This document shows, piece after piece, positions 21,345 to 32,243 of a DNA stretch of 64,000 bases. The position numbers and the translations under genes were made by a program. How positions within the stretch are numbered: position 1 is the stretch's first letter; every line of letters begins with the position of its first letter. A model generated the notes under the pieces. The model did not search any database and was not told the origin of the DNA. It worked only from the letters and a program-made list of their open reading frames with translations. The DNA is from Rhodotorula mucilaginosa (lineage: Eukaryota; Basidiomycota; Microbotryomycetes; Sporidiobolales; Sporidiobolaceae). The stretch covers positions 124,001 to 188,000 of the forward strand of contig CP137881.1 in the NCBI GenBank assembly GCA_034406715.1, read 5' to 3'.

Positions 21345-22429
21345 GTCGAAGCTGGAGGAGCTAGGAACGGCGGCGGAACGAGAAGGTGAAGTGGTGGACT
21401 AGCTTGAGGTCTCGCTTGTTGTTCTGACGGTTGCAATGCGCTTGTTACGAGTTCCCGCTGCATACCTTATCGCGCTGCACTTTGTCCGAGGTCTGGACTC
21501 TGTTACTTTGCGCCAGTGGCGGAGGCGAAGGCGCTTGGTCCTCAAGTCTTGCTTTCTCGCGCTCGGCGCCATCTCCTCGTCCGCACCTTTCCATCACCGA
21601 CTGCTGGCTGGAATATATACCGGCGGCGATCTCCGGCGAGGTAGAAGAGAGAGAGAGCGCGCAGTTTCGATCCCTCTGCAGGCCTTCATGCGCAGAGTCG
21701 CGAACCCTTTCTTACGCCCGAGGACGGACCAACCACAGACGAGCCGACAGCCGCAGTACCACGCTCGATCATCCTGAGCCTGAGCAGTGCCCAGCGCGGA
21801 GTATACTTGTAGGTGTGGCCTGTGCGAGCGTAGCGACTCTCTCTGGTTGAGAAGGTTGCGACCGTCGCTTGGTGGCGAATGCTCTCCTCGCCGCAGGAGT
21901 TGCAGAGCAAGACACGCGCATGTGACCTGGGAGAATGCACACCCTTCTAAGATTGCCCGACCGTCTCCGGCGTCAGATTGTATAATAGCGCAGGAGGAAG
22001 AGGGTTGTTTCGTCGGAAGCAAAGAGAGGGGTTCGGAAAGGAGAGCGCACCTTGCTTGCTAGCCAGAGGCTCGGCCTGGAGGCAAGCCAACACTCATGCA
22101 GTGCTTGTGTACACGATCCCGGAAAGCCGCCTTTACGGTCAAGATTCGCTTTTCCTGCCGCCGGAGCTGCAATCGCCGTCCGCGTGCGCAACGGAGGAGC
22201 TGACAGCACAGCCGCGGAAAAACACCCGGACGCTGTATCTAGCTCTTGATTGGGCATGAAGGGAATCTCCCATGCGTGGATGGTGACGGTGAACGATATG
22301 CGCGCCCATAAGGGTCGACGCCGCGGCGGCCGCGGCCGAGATTCATCGCTTGTCGGCTCCGCGCGTTTTCTCGGCTCGGCGCCATCCTTGTCCGCGTCTG
22401 ACGCGTCCAGATCACCAAGCATAGCTGCG
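21345..22429. other. Gene-poor interval upstream of the WW-domain gene
   Basis: Nearly 1.1 kb without a convincing gene. A minus-strand open frame of 182 codons (21973-22521) overlaps the first WW-gene exon in antisense, but its codon use and composition look non-coding. GAGAGAGAG-type purine runs lie near 21645-21660. The region probably holds the promoter of the WW gene. Confidence 0.4.
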
Positions 22430-23493
22430 ATGGGCGTGCCAGAAGACAACCGACCTCTACCGGACGGCTGGGTCAAGCAGTGGGACGACAACGTGGGTTC
22501 CCCTTCTCCAACTCTCGTCATCGCCGGCCGGATTCACCACGCCAGACAAGCGGCGTAGCAGGATAGAGGGAGGCTGCATGGCATAGCGGAACGGACATTG
22601 CGCACCGATACCCGCTGCCCGCTCTCCACTTGCAGCAGCTGATTAAGCTCGGCAGCGGACGCTGAAGACTGACGTTATCTCTCGAACCCCGAACTCCGCC
22701 TTGCACAGTACAAAGCCCATTTCTACGTCGACACCCGCGCAAACCCGCCTCGCTCAATCTGGACTCACCCCGCCGATGAACCGGGCGCAAAGCCCGCCAA
22801 CGCCGGGTTCGCTCCGCCCGCCGGTCCTCCGCCACCTCGAGACCAGTACCACAACTCGTCACCTGCCGGAGGACAACAGCCGCCTCCGTACGGTGAACAC
22901 GATTCGAGGTCACCCCAGGGATATGGTGCGCAGGCGCAGTATTCAGGTGGGGGCGGAGGAGGGTACGGACAGCAAGGTAAGAGGGAGGACGAGGCGCTTA
23001 GCTCCTCATATGCGCCATCTGGTAAACTTTAACTGACCTTCTTCCTTCGGGCTTCATAGGAATGCCTCCTCAGGGTGGTTACTACCAACAGCCGCAAGGT
23101 TACGGATCACCCGCGCCGCAAGGGTACGGTGCACCTCCGCCTCAAGGATACGGAGCACCTCCGCCGCAAGGGTACGGAGGTGGCTACGGAGGCGGCTATG
23201 GTGGCTATCCTCAGCAACCCGGACCGTACGGCTACCAGCAGCCGCAGTACATGCAGCAGCCGATGTACGGGCAGCCTCAGACTTCTCGATTTGGCGGCGG
23301 AGGAGGCCGTATGGGCGGCGGTGGTATGGGTGCTGCCGGCGGTGCCGCTCTTGGTCTGGGTGGAGGACTACTTGCGGGTTACCTTATTAGTGACGCTATT
23401 CAGGACGGGCAAAATGAAGCGTATCAGGAGGGCCAGCAGGACGCGCAGAACGACGACTTTGGTGGCGGCGACGACGGTGGCGGAGACTTCTGA
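22430..23493 (+). CDS. WW-domain protein with PQGYG repeats and glycine-rich hydrophobic segment
   Basis: Three exons, 22430-22492, 22709-22976 and 23060-23493, giving 254 aa. A WW domain spans the first splice junction: LPDGWVKQWDDN joined to YKAHFYVDTRANPPRSIWTH, with both signature tryptophans and the aromatic pair. WW domains bind proline-rich ligands. After it come Pro/Gly/Gln/Tyr-rich repeats. A glycine-zipper-like stretch follows (GGAALGLGGGLLAGYLISDA), then an acidic, Asn/Gln/Gly tail. This layout recurs in small basidiomycete WW proteins of unknown role. The hydrophobic Gly-rich segment could insert in a membrane or drive assembly; either is inference. Confidence 0.85.
23089..23190 (+). 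repeat. Tandem repeat encoding PQGYG(S/A)P units
   Basis: Four tandem copies of a 24-nt unit encode PQGYGSPA, PQGYGAPP, PQGYGAPP and PQGYGGGY in the WW-domain protein. They are in frame, so copy-number change would leave the protein intact. Confidence 0.85.
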
Positions 23494-23709
23494 CCTGGGT
23501 GATACACTAGAGTTGATGCCAGCGTCGCGTTCACAAGGTTTCGAAGCATGGGCGAGCGAGAGACGACCGAATTGCGAGGAGATTCTCGTGACGATCCGTT
23601 TTCTGGTCACAACCACCGGACACGGCAGACCAATTGGGAGCAGAGTATCTTGTCCATATTGCACCAAGCGAATAAAGTCACTAGAGCAAGCCTCCCCGCA
23701 TAAAACCGA

Positions 23710-24709
23710 TCAGCCCCGCGAAGAAGAAGGCAACACCGTCTCGATCCACTGCTCAAGCGCCACTTCACGCGCGCTGTTGAGCTTGTTCCCCGTACCCATC
23801 CCTACGACTTGACCTCCGATCTCGAGCGTTGAGCACCACCGCTGACCGGGCTTGAACTCGTCGATCCACTTGTGGTTGCTGCGCTCGGTCACGGTGCGGC
23901 GACCGCTCGAAGTCCGGTGTTCGGCATCTGCGAGTCCTCAACGTCCCACCGAATTACGAGATTCGTCAGTATCTGTGAAGGACGCTCAGCCGGACATTTT
24001 GTATGTGCGTGCGCACCTCGCACCGGATCGCCTGTTTCGAGGCGCGGGCGCTTCTGGGGGACGCCACTCGTACCATCGTACTCCGTGTCGATGGTCTTCT
24101 CGATGTGGTCGAGCGCGGGAATGACGGTCGGCTTGAGAAACTGATCGAGCCAGTCTAACATGAGTGAGGCATCTCCGGACGCAAAAAGTGCGCCCCAGTG
24201 CGCCTCGAACGCGTTCGCGGCGATGCGCTGGTCCTCCTCGCGCGACGACCTGCGGTTACTGTCGCGCTGACTGAAGATGAGCTCGCGAGGGATCCCGTAG
24301 TGCCAGGACAAGTGCGAGAATGTGCGGTTCGAAGTGAGCCGACCGCGCAGGTCCTGAGAGGCGAGAAATGTCAACCAACAATGTCATCTCTACGCCGTGT
24401 TCGCTTCAGCCCAGCACTCACGCTAAGTTCCCCGACCGTCGCGCATGGAACCACGGCTTGTAGGCGGTCGCTGATATAGAAGTGAAGAGCGACATCTCCG
24501 CGCCACTCGAGGCGTTCGTTGCTGCCGAGCTCGGCGGCGCGCAGCTCGCGCTTCTCGGTACCGTCGGCGTCGAGGGAGAGACTGCTCTTCATTGTGCGCG
24601 CCTGGCGGGCCAGCTCCGGGTCCTGGATCGGCGGGAGAGAGGGCAGGGCCGAGCGAACAAAGTCGACGGAGGGCGGCGCCCAACTCGCAGGCGGAGGCGG
24701 CAGGTCCAT
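23710..24709 (-). CDS. RNase III-like domain protein with C-terminal dsRNA-binding domain
   Basis: Exons 24709-24422, 24353-24074 and 23927-23710, giving 261 aa. ELGSNERLEWRGDVALHFYI matches the RNase III signature around the first acidic pair, and AANAFEAHWGALFASG matches the second conserved helix. The C-terminal part (WCSTLEIGGQVVGMGTGNKL...AREVALEQW) is a double-stranded-RNA-binding domain. In active RNase III enzymes the second helix begins with Asp (xDxFEA); here that position is Asn. The protein may therefore be a non-catalytic RNase III relative, as in mitochondrial ribosomal protein L3/mL44. No clear targeting peptide is visible. The exon 2/3 junction restores the frame exactly but was chosen by eye. 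Confidence 0.8.
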
Positions 24710-25059
24710 ACGGGAGCGGTTCAGTCCGAGGTTAAGAGAGAGGAAGAAGCGCGAGGCAGGCTCACGAGCCGCCCAAGTGGATATAGCGAGTCGGGCTCTC
24801 CTTCACTCGGCCGCAAGAAGTGGAAGAGACGACGCAGTCAACTCATCACGCACGCTTGAACACGGCAATCAGCGCCCACGACGACGACTTCTTAGCGCAA
24901 AGTGCCGGCACATGCGGCGAAGACGACGGCTTCGAAGACAATCAGACCTGAACATTAATCACGGTGGCGATCAAGGTATCGACTCTCTTCCCTGAGCGTC
25001 GAGGCGGACGCAATGTTCAAAAGCTGCCTGAGGCGACAAAGAATGTTGCGCTTTCCAGC
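24710..25059. other. Intergenic between RNase III-like gene and ESF1
   Basis: About 350 nt, expected to be the promoter of the RNase III-like gene (starting at 24709, reading left) and the 3' untranslated region of ESF1 (stop at 25060). No coding frame or repeat was recognised. Confidence 0.4.
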
Positions 25060-28043
25060 TCAAACGTCTACCTTGGTCCGCTTGCCCCGTCCGCCTGTGT
25101 CGCCCGCCTTGCGCTTGACCGCCTCGACGAGCTTGTCGAGCGAGTCGCTCGTGTCCGCAGGCAGCGCGCGCTTCCGCGCCGGCCGGTCTTCGGTCGTCGT
25201 GACAGGCTCGCGGAGCTTGTTGTTTTTCTCGGCGCGACGCTTGCGACCTTCGGCGAGGAGAGCCTCCATGTTGCGCGACTTTTGGTAGCTGTTGCGGGGG
25301 TGGAGAAAGGAAACGTGAGAATCGCATCCACAACAGGGCCAGATCGCCAGGGTCCCAGAGCGATTGGGACGCACCGAGGGTTGGACGGATCGATGGCATA
25401 GTCAAAGTCGTTGTGCAGACTCTTGAACCGGTCGTCGGTCGTGTCGATCTTGAAGTTGTCCTGGACGACCTCCTGCTCCTGCGCCGCCTTGGCCTTCTTG
25501 CCCTTGAGCTTGCGCTTCTTGCCCTGGTTCTTCTCGGCCTTGAGGACCGCGCGCATGTCAAAGTGCCGACCGCCCTCGCCGGCTCCGTCGGCGCCAAAGA
25601 TGTCCTCCTCGTCGTCCGACCCGATCAGGAGGCCGAGCTTGGCCTGCTCCTCGGCTGCCGCCTTCTCTTCGGCTTCGCGCTGAGCCCGGCGTTCCTGCTT
25701 CGACAGCTTGGCGGCTTCTTTCTTGCCCTTCTTCGGCAACCCGATCTCATCGCCACTGTCGGCCCCGCCGTTGTCGAATGCAGCGAACGGATCTCCGCCA
25801 TCGTCGGCAAAGAAGTCGTCGTCAAAGCCGGCGTCGTCGCCCTGCGCGGCGAGGACGTCCGCACTCGGCGTGAGCGGTTCGCCGTTCTCATCGAGGCGGC
25901 CCTCCAAGCGCGCCTTGCGCTCGAGCTTTTTGCGCTCCTTGCGCTCCTTCTCCTTGCGCTTGTACCGCTCGATCGACGTCTCGGGATGCTCATCGCCGGC
26001 AAAGTCGAGCTGTTTCGCGCTCCGCTCCGACAAGGCCGGGGCGAACGTAATCTGCATGTCACCTTCGGCACCCGCCTTCTTGGCCTTCTTGCCGCCCGCT
26101 GCCTCGCCGTCCCACGTCATCTCCATCTCGCCATCACCACCAGCAGTCCCGGAACCCGACGTGAGCCCGAGAAGACCTCGCAGCCGATCCCGCTTCGACA
26201 ATTTCTTGGTCCCCTTGTCGCCGGCACCTTCAGCAGGCTCGGCAGCCTCGAAAAAGTCGTCCTCTCCCTGCTCCGCCTCTGCATCGTCGTCGTCCTCATC
26301 CGACGAGGACGCGAGGTACTGCGCGACGTCATCTTCGGTGATCTTGGGCCGCCCTTTGGTCGCACCCTTCTGCTTGCTCTTGTCGAGCACGCCGGCGAGG
26401 TAGGTCTGGATCTTCGTCTTGCGATGGGGATCGTCAGCGTCCCACGTGAGCTTGACTTTCGAATGCCGCAACGCATCGGTCTGGAAGTCGAGTCCCTGGT
26501 ACGAGTTCCCTTCGGCCGCGATGGAAGCTTCGGTAGCCTCGTCGTGGACGGGGTCGTCTTCGAAAGAGGTCTCGTCAGGCACGTATCTGTACCACCACAG
26601 GTCAGCGAGATAGCGAGAGAGTAAAAAAAAGTACCGCAAGGTGCTTACTGCATGTCGAACACATTCGCAGTCCGCTCAAACTCGGTTCCGTTGATTTGCT
26701 CGACGACGTGGGCTGCAGTCGAGGCCGAGTCAAAGGTGGCGATGGCAAAGTAGTATCTGCACGGTCAGATATGAGCGTCAGCGATCCTCGCAGGAGCAAT
26801 TTAGCCAAAGACCGGGAAGACGTACCGTAACCGTTCGAGCTGGTACTTCCTGAGCGCCTCGGTATCGTAATCTTCCTCGCCCTCGCGGACCTGCTCGTCG
26901 ACAAGGTCCTGCGCCGTGAACTCGTCTTCTTCCTCGTCACTCATGCCACCGAGCTTTCGGCGCCGTGCCTTTTCCCTCGACTTGGATTTGCGACCCAGCT
27001 TGAGCGTCTTGTCGTCGTCGTTCTCGTCCCCGCTCGAATCGGCGCCCTTGGCGCGCAAGACCTCGGCGGGCGGTCCTTCAATCGCCTCGCGCTCCATGCG
27101 TTCGCGACCAAACTGAGACGGATAGATCCGCAAGCTGAGCAAGCGTCCGGGGGCGATTGACAGCTTGGCAGACAGCTTGATGTCCTCGACATCGTCCTTG
27201 ACGGCCTTCTTGCCCTTGTTCGGTTTCGGAGGCGGTGCAGATACCGAAGATCCAGAGAGGGAAGAGGCGAGTACGCGGTAGAGGTCCGACGCGCGGAGGT
27301 GGTCCCAGTCGAGGTTGACGAGCGCAACCCGTTTTGTCGGGTCGACGTCTTCCTCGTCTTCCTCGTCCGACTGCGCGGCCTCGTCCTCGTCCGGGAAAGC
27401 GCTCGGTTCCGTTTCTGACAAGTCGATCGACGGACTGCGGGAAAGTCGCCGGCGCGCAGAGCGGCCACCGAGCGTGACGGAGCCTTCAGCGGACGACGAG
27501 ACAGATTCGTTGTCCGACTCGAGCTCTTCCTCGTCGGACGACTCGAGCAGAACTGCACCACGGGCATAGTCCACCACTGACGGGCCCGCAGTCGCTTCGT
27601 CGCCTTCCTCGGCCTCATCTTCGTTGTCGTCGTCGCCGTCGTCCTCTTCTCCGCTCGACTCGCCGCTCTTCTCCTCCTCCTCCTGCTGCTGGTCCTCCTC
27701 CTCCTGCTGCTGGTCCTCCTCCTCCTCCGACCCGTCCTGCTGCTCTTCTGCAGCTGACGGGGAGGCCAGGCGGTAGTAGCGCTTCAGGTCGTTGACAGAC
27801 GAGTCCTTCTCGAGCGGGCGTCCATACTTGTCGACTTTCCGCTCAAACTTGCTCTTCTTGCCAGTAGCTGCGGGCGCGCGAGCGGGAGTCAGCCTTAGCC
27901 TGCCTGGGCACGCAGCGCGACTGACCTTTGCCCTCCTCAAAGAGCTGCTTGAACCGGTCGTCGACGGTGAACTTTGTCCTGCTCGCTTTCGGGCGGACGA
28001 AGCGCGGGTCGGTGTGTAGCCGCGCGAAACGTGGATCACTCAT
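25060..28043 (-). CDS. ESF1: Pre-rRNA-processing protein Esf1
   Basis: Exons 28043-27926, 27867-26826, 26756-26649, 26586-25375 and 25288-25060, giving 902 aa. The start (MSDPRFARLHTDPRF) and the block DDRFKQLFEEG, then KVDKYGRPL, are typical of Esf1. A central RNA-binding-type region contains RVALVNLDWDHLRASDLY and YYFAIATFDSASTAAHVVEQ. The C-terminal NUC153 segment reads DDRFKSLHNDFDYAIDPSNP, followed by RYQKSRNMEALL. In yeast, Esf1 is a nucleolar factor needed for early cleavage of pre-rRNA and 18S rRNA production. Long acidic runs, including a tandem Glu/Gln tract, and KKxK clusters fit a nucleolar protein. Confidence 0.94.
27672..27730. repeat. Tandem Glu/Gln coding repeat in ESF1
   Basis: Two copies of a 21-nt unit on the plus strand encode EEEDQQQ-type units in ESF1, flanked by further Glu codons. 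The repeat sits in a disordered acidic stretch. Confidence 0.75.
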
Positions 28044-28586
28044 CGCGTGTACTGGCAGCTCCAGGCAGCTCGATTAGCGAGATAGTGTAGGGCCAGCCAA
28101 AGTGTGGCGAGTCGTCCGTGCTGCTTGCGTCGAGCTGCACCGCCTCCTTTTCGAGCTTATCTCCACGGCGACCCAGTAAGACTCCAGATGTGTAGAAAGG
28201 GCAAAAATGCATTGCTAGGGGTGGTGACGCAGAGTTAAAAAGGACTTCGACTTGGCAGATCATGGGGAAGAGTCAGAGGGGGGAGGTGCGATCACAACAC
28301 AGGCACAACTCGCAGTCTCCGGCGCACACTCCCCCGCGCAGAGGTACGGTCACGGTAACGACAGAGTGACGAAGTACTAGGAAGGGTGAGGTGTAGGAAG
28401 CGACATATACGGCGATAGATGAAGGAGGGGAGGAGCGCTGGGGCAAGAAGAAGGCAAAGGGGAGAGGCGGACCGACGCGGGTATAGAATGCGAGGCGTAA
28501 GAGCCGTTGCGGGGACCGCCTCCGAACAGTAGACGAGCAGGAGAAATACGAACGGAAAGAATCGGTGGGAGCGGCGCGAGCGGGGT
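28044..28586. other. Intergenic: ESF1 promoter and BET gene 3' region
   Basis: About 540 nt between the ESF1 start (28043) and the stop of the BET gene (28587), both on the minus strand. No coding frame is convincing. It should contain the BET 3' untranslated region and the ESF1 promoter. Confidence 0.4.
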
Positions 28587-31500
28587 TTACATCTCGTCCG
28601 AGTCGGAGCCGCTGCTCTCGTCTTCAGAGCTGTCGCTGCTCGCTTGGTCGCCGGCGCCGGCTGCTCCGCCTTCGCCTTCTCCTCCGAGAGCACCGAGATC
28701 ACCACCGCCGCCGCCTCCTGCCCCGACCTCCTGACCCGCTTGGTCGAACGCGCGCAGCTGAGCTTCGAGAGCCTCGATCCGCTCCGACTCCTTGTCCTCG
28801 TCGAGGTTCTTGCGCTGGTTCCTCGGACCGCCCTTCGGTTGCTTGCTCTGCTTGGGCGCAGCGGCACCGTTCCCAACGCCACCCGGTGCTGGACGAACGG
28901 GGATCTGCGAACCGGGCACGACGTAGCGGTACAGGGCGACGAGCGTGCGCTGGTCGAGCTGATCGATGTCGAGCTCGATCTCTTGGTTCGCGCCGCCGAG
29001 CAAGTCGGGCCGACTCCGACGAATGATGTTGATCGCCTCCTCGAGCTGGTCGCCTTCGAACGCGACAATCTTGACCGCGAGCTCGCGCTTCATGTCAAAG
29101 TCGACGTACTCCTCCATCGCCGGTTCGGCCGCGCGGTGGTGATGATGACCCGAGTTGGTGCGCCGCGAGTTCGACGCCGAACCGCCACCGTAGTAAGCGC
29201 CGCCGTCGTCTTCGTAGTAGTCATCCGAGTCCTCGTCGTGCCGCCGCTTCGGCTTTCGTTGGCTACCACCGGAAGGTCGCGCGCCAGAGCTCGTCGATTT
29301 CTTCCGCGGCGGGGCAGTGGCAGCCGCCATCGCGTACGGCGACATCGAGTACGCCGAAACGTGGGCCTGTGAAGGCTTCTTGGCCGGTTTCGGAGCGGGC
29401 ATCGGCATCGGCATGGGCATGCGAGCCTGCATCTGCGCCAACCGCTTCGCCTCCTTCTGCGCCTTCTTGTTCGCCTTCATGAGCTCAATGTTCTGCTGCA
29501 GGAGATGCAGCTGCTGCTCCATCGCCGACAAGCCGACGTCGTCCTCATCGTCCGATTCCTCGAAGCTGATCGGGCGTTCCGACCACTTGGCGTTGAAGAC
29601 GGCCTCGAGCCGGTGACCCCAGTCGTTGACGGGAGTTCCAGGCGGGTTGAACGCGAAGCAGTTGTGGAAGATGAGGCGGACGTCGTTCTCGAACGCCTGG
29701 TACGGCGGCATCGGGTACTGGTTGTGCTCGAGCTTGTAGCGGATCGTGGTCAAGTCCATCGGCTTCTGCACGTACTGCAGGTACGTCGGGTACGCCGCGA
29801 GGTCTGCGGAAGGATATCCATCGCCGTGAGCCTGCGCCGGTCGCGGACCGACGAAAGGAAAAGAAAGGGCGACTCACCGACCGGCTGGTAGAACGGGTAC
29901 GCGTACGCCTCGTGCACCTTCTTGAACATCTCCTTGATCACCTCCTTGCAGAAGCGCAACTGCTCCTGAGCGATCTTGTGCGCGCTCTTGGTCTTCTTGC
30001 CACTGCCGCCGCCGCCGCCGCTCCCCGTCGGAGCGACGCCGTACCCGGGCACGCCCGCCGCGTTGTAGATCCCGCTCGCCGAGACGTCGTGACCGGCCGA
30101 CTCGAGGTACGGCAAATCCTTGGCCGGCGCGTGGATCTCGCGCTTCGGTCGAGCCTCGACTGGCCGGGGAGAATAGTCGATAGGGTTCGGCTTCGGCGGA
30201 GGGACGAACTTGGCAGGGTAAGGCTGTTGACAGATTAACTAGACGTCAGTGAGGGAAATAAAAAAAAGCACATCTCGCGCGCCGAATCAGGACTCACGCT
30301 GATCATCGGCGCGACCGGCATCGACCTCCAAGCCTTCTCCGCCGCGTCCGACATGATTCCCGCCATCCCGGAGACGGGATTCTTCTCGCGCGGGCCGTTG
30401 TAGCGGAAGCAGTTGTTCCAGATCAAGTCGAGGTCGTGCTTGAACTCGTTGATGGTCCGGTACGACCGCGGTTCCTCTGCCGGCGCGTCGGGCGGCACCT
30501 GTCCCTCCCACAGTGCGTTCGGATCCTTGCCCTCCGAGTAGTCGAGGCCGTAGATCTTGCCCGCCTTCAAAGCCGCCGCCATCCCGCGACCCGTCGCCTG
30601 CAACCTCGATTCGACAGTGCCGAGATCCATCGGCTCGGTGATGATGCGGTAGTAGTCGGGCACGCCGAGCGCAACGGCATCGACCGGCTTGAGGAACGGG
30701 AACGCATTCTTGTTGCGCTTCAGATTCCTCGTCGCGTTGATCGCAAACTTTTGCTGCTCCTTGGTGATGATCGGCATCAGCGCCGGCTCGTCCGAGGTCG
30801 CGTCTTCCGTCTTGACCTCCTCCGCGGGGGCGCCGTTCGTTGCCGGGGCCGGAGCAGCCGCCGAAGTCGAAGTCGAAGCGACCGGCTGTTGCTGCTGTTC
30901 GGCTGGAAGAGCGGCTCCGGGCGGCGGAGCAGACGATGCGGACGGAGGCATCGGCGAGGCCGACTGACCCCCGACCGAACCGGGCGCAGGCGAGCCACCA
31001 AACGTATGCAGGTCGGAGGGCGACATGGTCGGCGCGCTTGAGGAAGGGACGGCGGCCGGAGCGGATGCAGGAGGAGGGGGATACGAAGGAGCCGATGACG
31101 CCAAAGTCGGAGCGGTAGTGAAGGCGGAGGGATCGTAGCCTTGCACGGGGGGCGCGGGGCTCGCTGAAGGTCTCGGAGAGGTGGAAGGTGCGGCGAGTGC
31201 AGGTGCGGGGATGGCGGGCACGTCGAGAGAGGCGGGTGCAGCCGAGGGAGTTGTGGCTGGCGCCGGACCGTTCGAGACCGGAGTTGGGAGGGCAGAGACC
31301 GGAGACGGGACAGCGACGGCGGCCTATTCGATCACGTCGATCATGACGAGCGGCTGCGTCAGTACGCGAGGCCAGTCGAACGCGAGAAGAAGACACGGGA
31401 ACGTACATCAGACTCGACCTTCAACCGCTTTGCCTCGCGATCTTCGACCACTTCTCCCGTCCCTGCAGCGGCGCCACCTGCCGAGACGTAATCCGTCGAC

Positions 31501-32243
31501 TCGTCCGGTGCCGCCCGCTTCAAAGACGGCGAATCTGCCGGCGCCGGCGCCGCAGCCGCAGCCGGCGCCTCGACGGGGACCGCCGGCGAACCCTCCCTGA
31601 CGTCTCCCGACCCCGCCCCCGAGGCAAAGTCGGCCAACCCGAGCGCGGCTTCGCCCATGGCGACGTCGGCGAGGACGTCGACGGCGGACGAGTGCTCGCC
31701 CGGCGCCGTCGGTGCGGTCGCATGGTACATTCCGAGCCCCGGATGGGCGTGATCGTGTTCGACCGCGCGCTCCGCCTCGACGTTGTACGACTCGGACGAC
31801 GCGTCCTCGACCGGTGCGGGTGCCCCTGCCCCCGCCTCTGCGTGGCCGTTTGCGCCGTTGACGCCGTTCGAGACGGGAGGTGCGGCGGCGGTGACTGGTC
31901 CCGTTCCTGCTGCGAGCGAGGCGGACGGCAAAGGCGTCGGCGGTTCTGCGACGACGCTACTCGCGCTGTCTACGTGATCGAGTTTGGCAGGGAGGCCGAT
32001 CTGGGTCGGCAGCGGGACTACAGGCGGTGGCGGCAAGGCGGTCGAGGCGGGATCGGGCATGGCAGCGGCGGCCGTCGCGGCTGCAGACGGCTCTGCGATC
32101 GACGGCTGCGGCTGTTGCTGCGACGCTGGTTGCTGTACTGGTGCTGCTGGTGCTGCTGGTGCGGGCGAGGTGGAAGTGGAAAGAGGCTGTGCCATGGCGA
32201 GCGAGGCGGGCGGAAGTTGAGACGGCGACGACGACGACGACAT
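28587..32243 (-). CDS. BET-family double bromodomain protein (Bdf1/Brd4-like)
   Basis: Exons 32243-31407, 31323-30298, 30223-29878 and 29803-28587, giving 1141 aa. Bromodomain 1 lies at about residues 470-610 (LKPVDAVALGVPDYY, PMDLGTVESRL, NNCFRYNG) and bromodomain 2 at about 705-815 (PTYLQYVQKPMDLTTI, NCFAFNPPGTPVNDWG). The NET/ET domain is near 965-1030 (DMKRELAVKIVAFEGDQLEE...LDIDQLDQRTLVALYRYVV), and the tail is the Ser/Glu/Asp-rich SEED region. BET proteins bind acetylated histone H4 and link chromatin to TFIID, as yeast Bdf1 does. The first 400 residues are Ala/Pro-rich and disordered. The second intron follows bromodomain 1. TBP, a functional partner, is the next annotated gene upstream. 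Confidence 0.96.

Noticed and set aside
21973-22521. 182-codon minus-strand frame upstream of the WW gene
   Set aside because: It overlaps WW exon 1 in antisense, lacks third-position GC bias over much of its length and has no domain.
25413-26624. 403-codon plus-strand frame over ESF1
   Set aside because: It is antisense shadow of the acidic, GC-biased ESF1 exon; composition (Leu/Val/Arg) is that of a complement frame.
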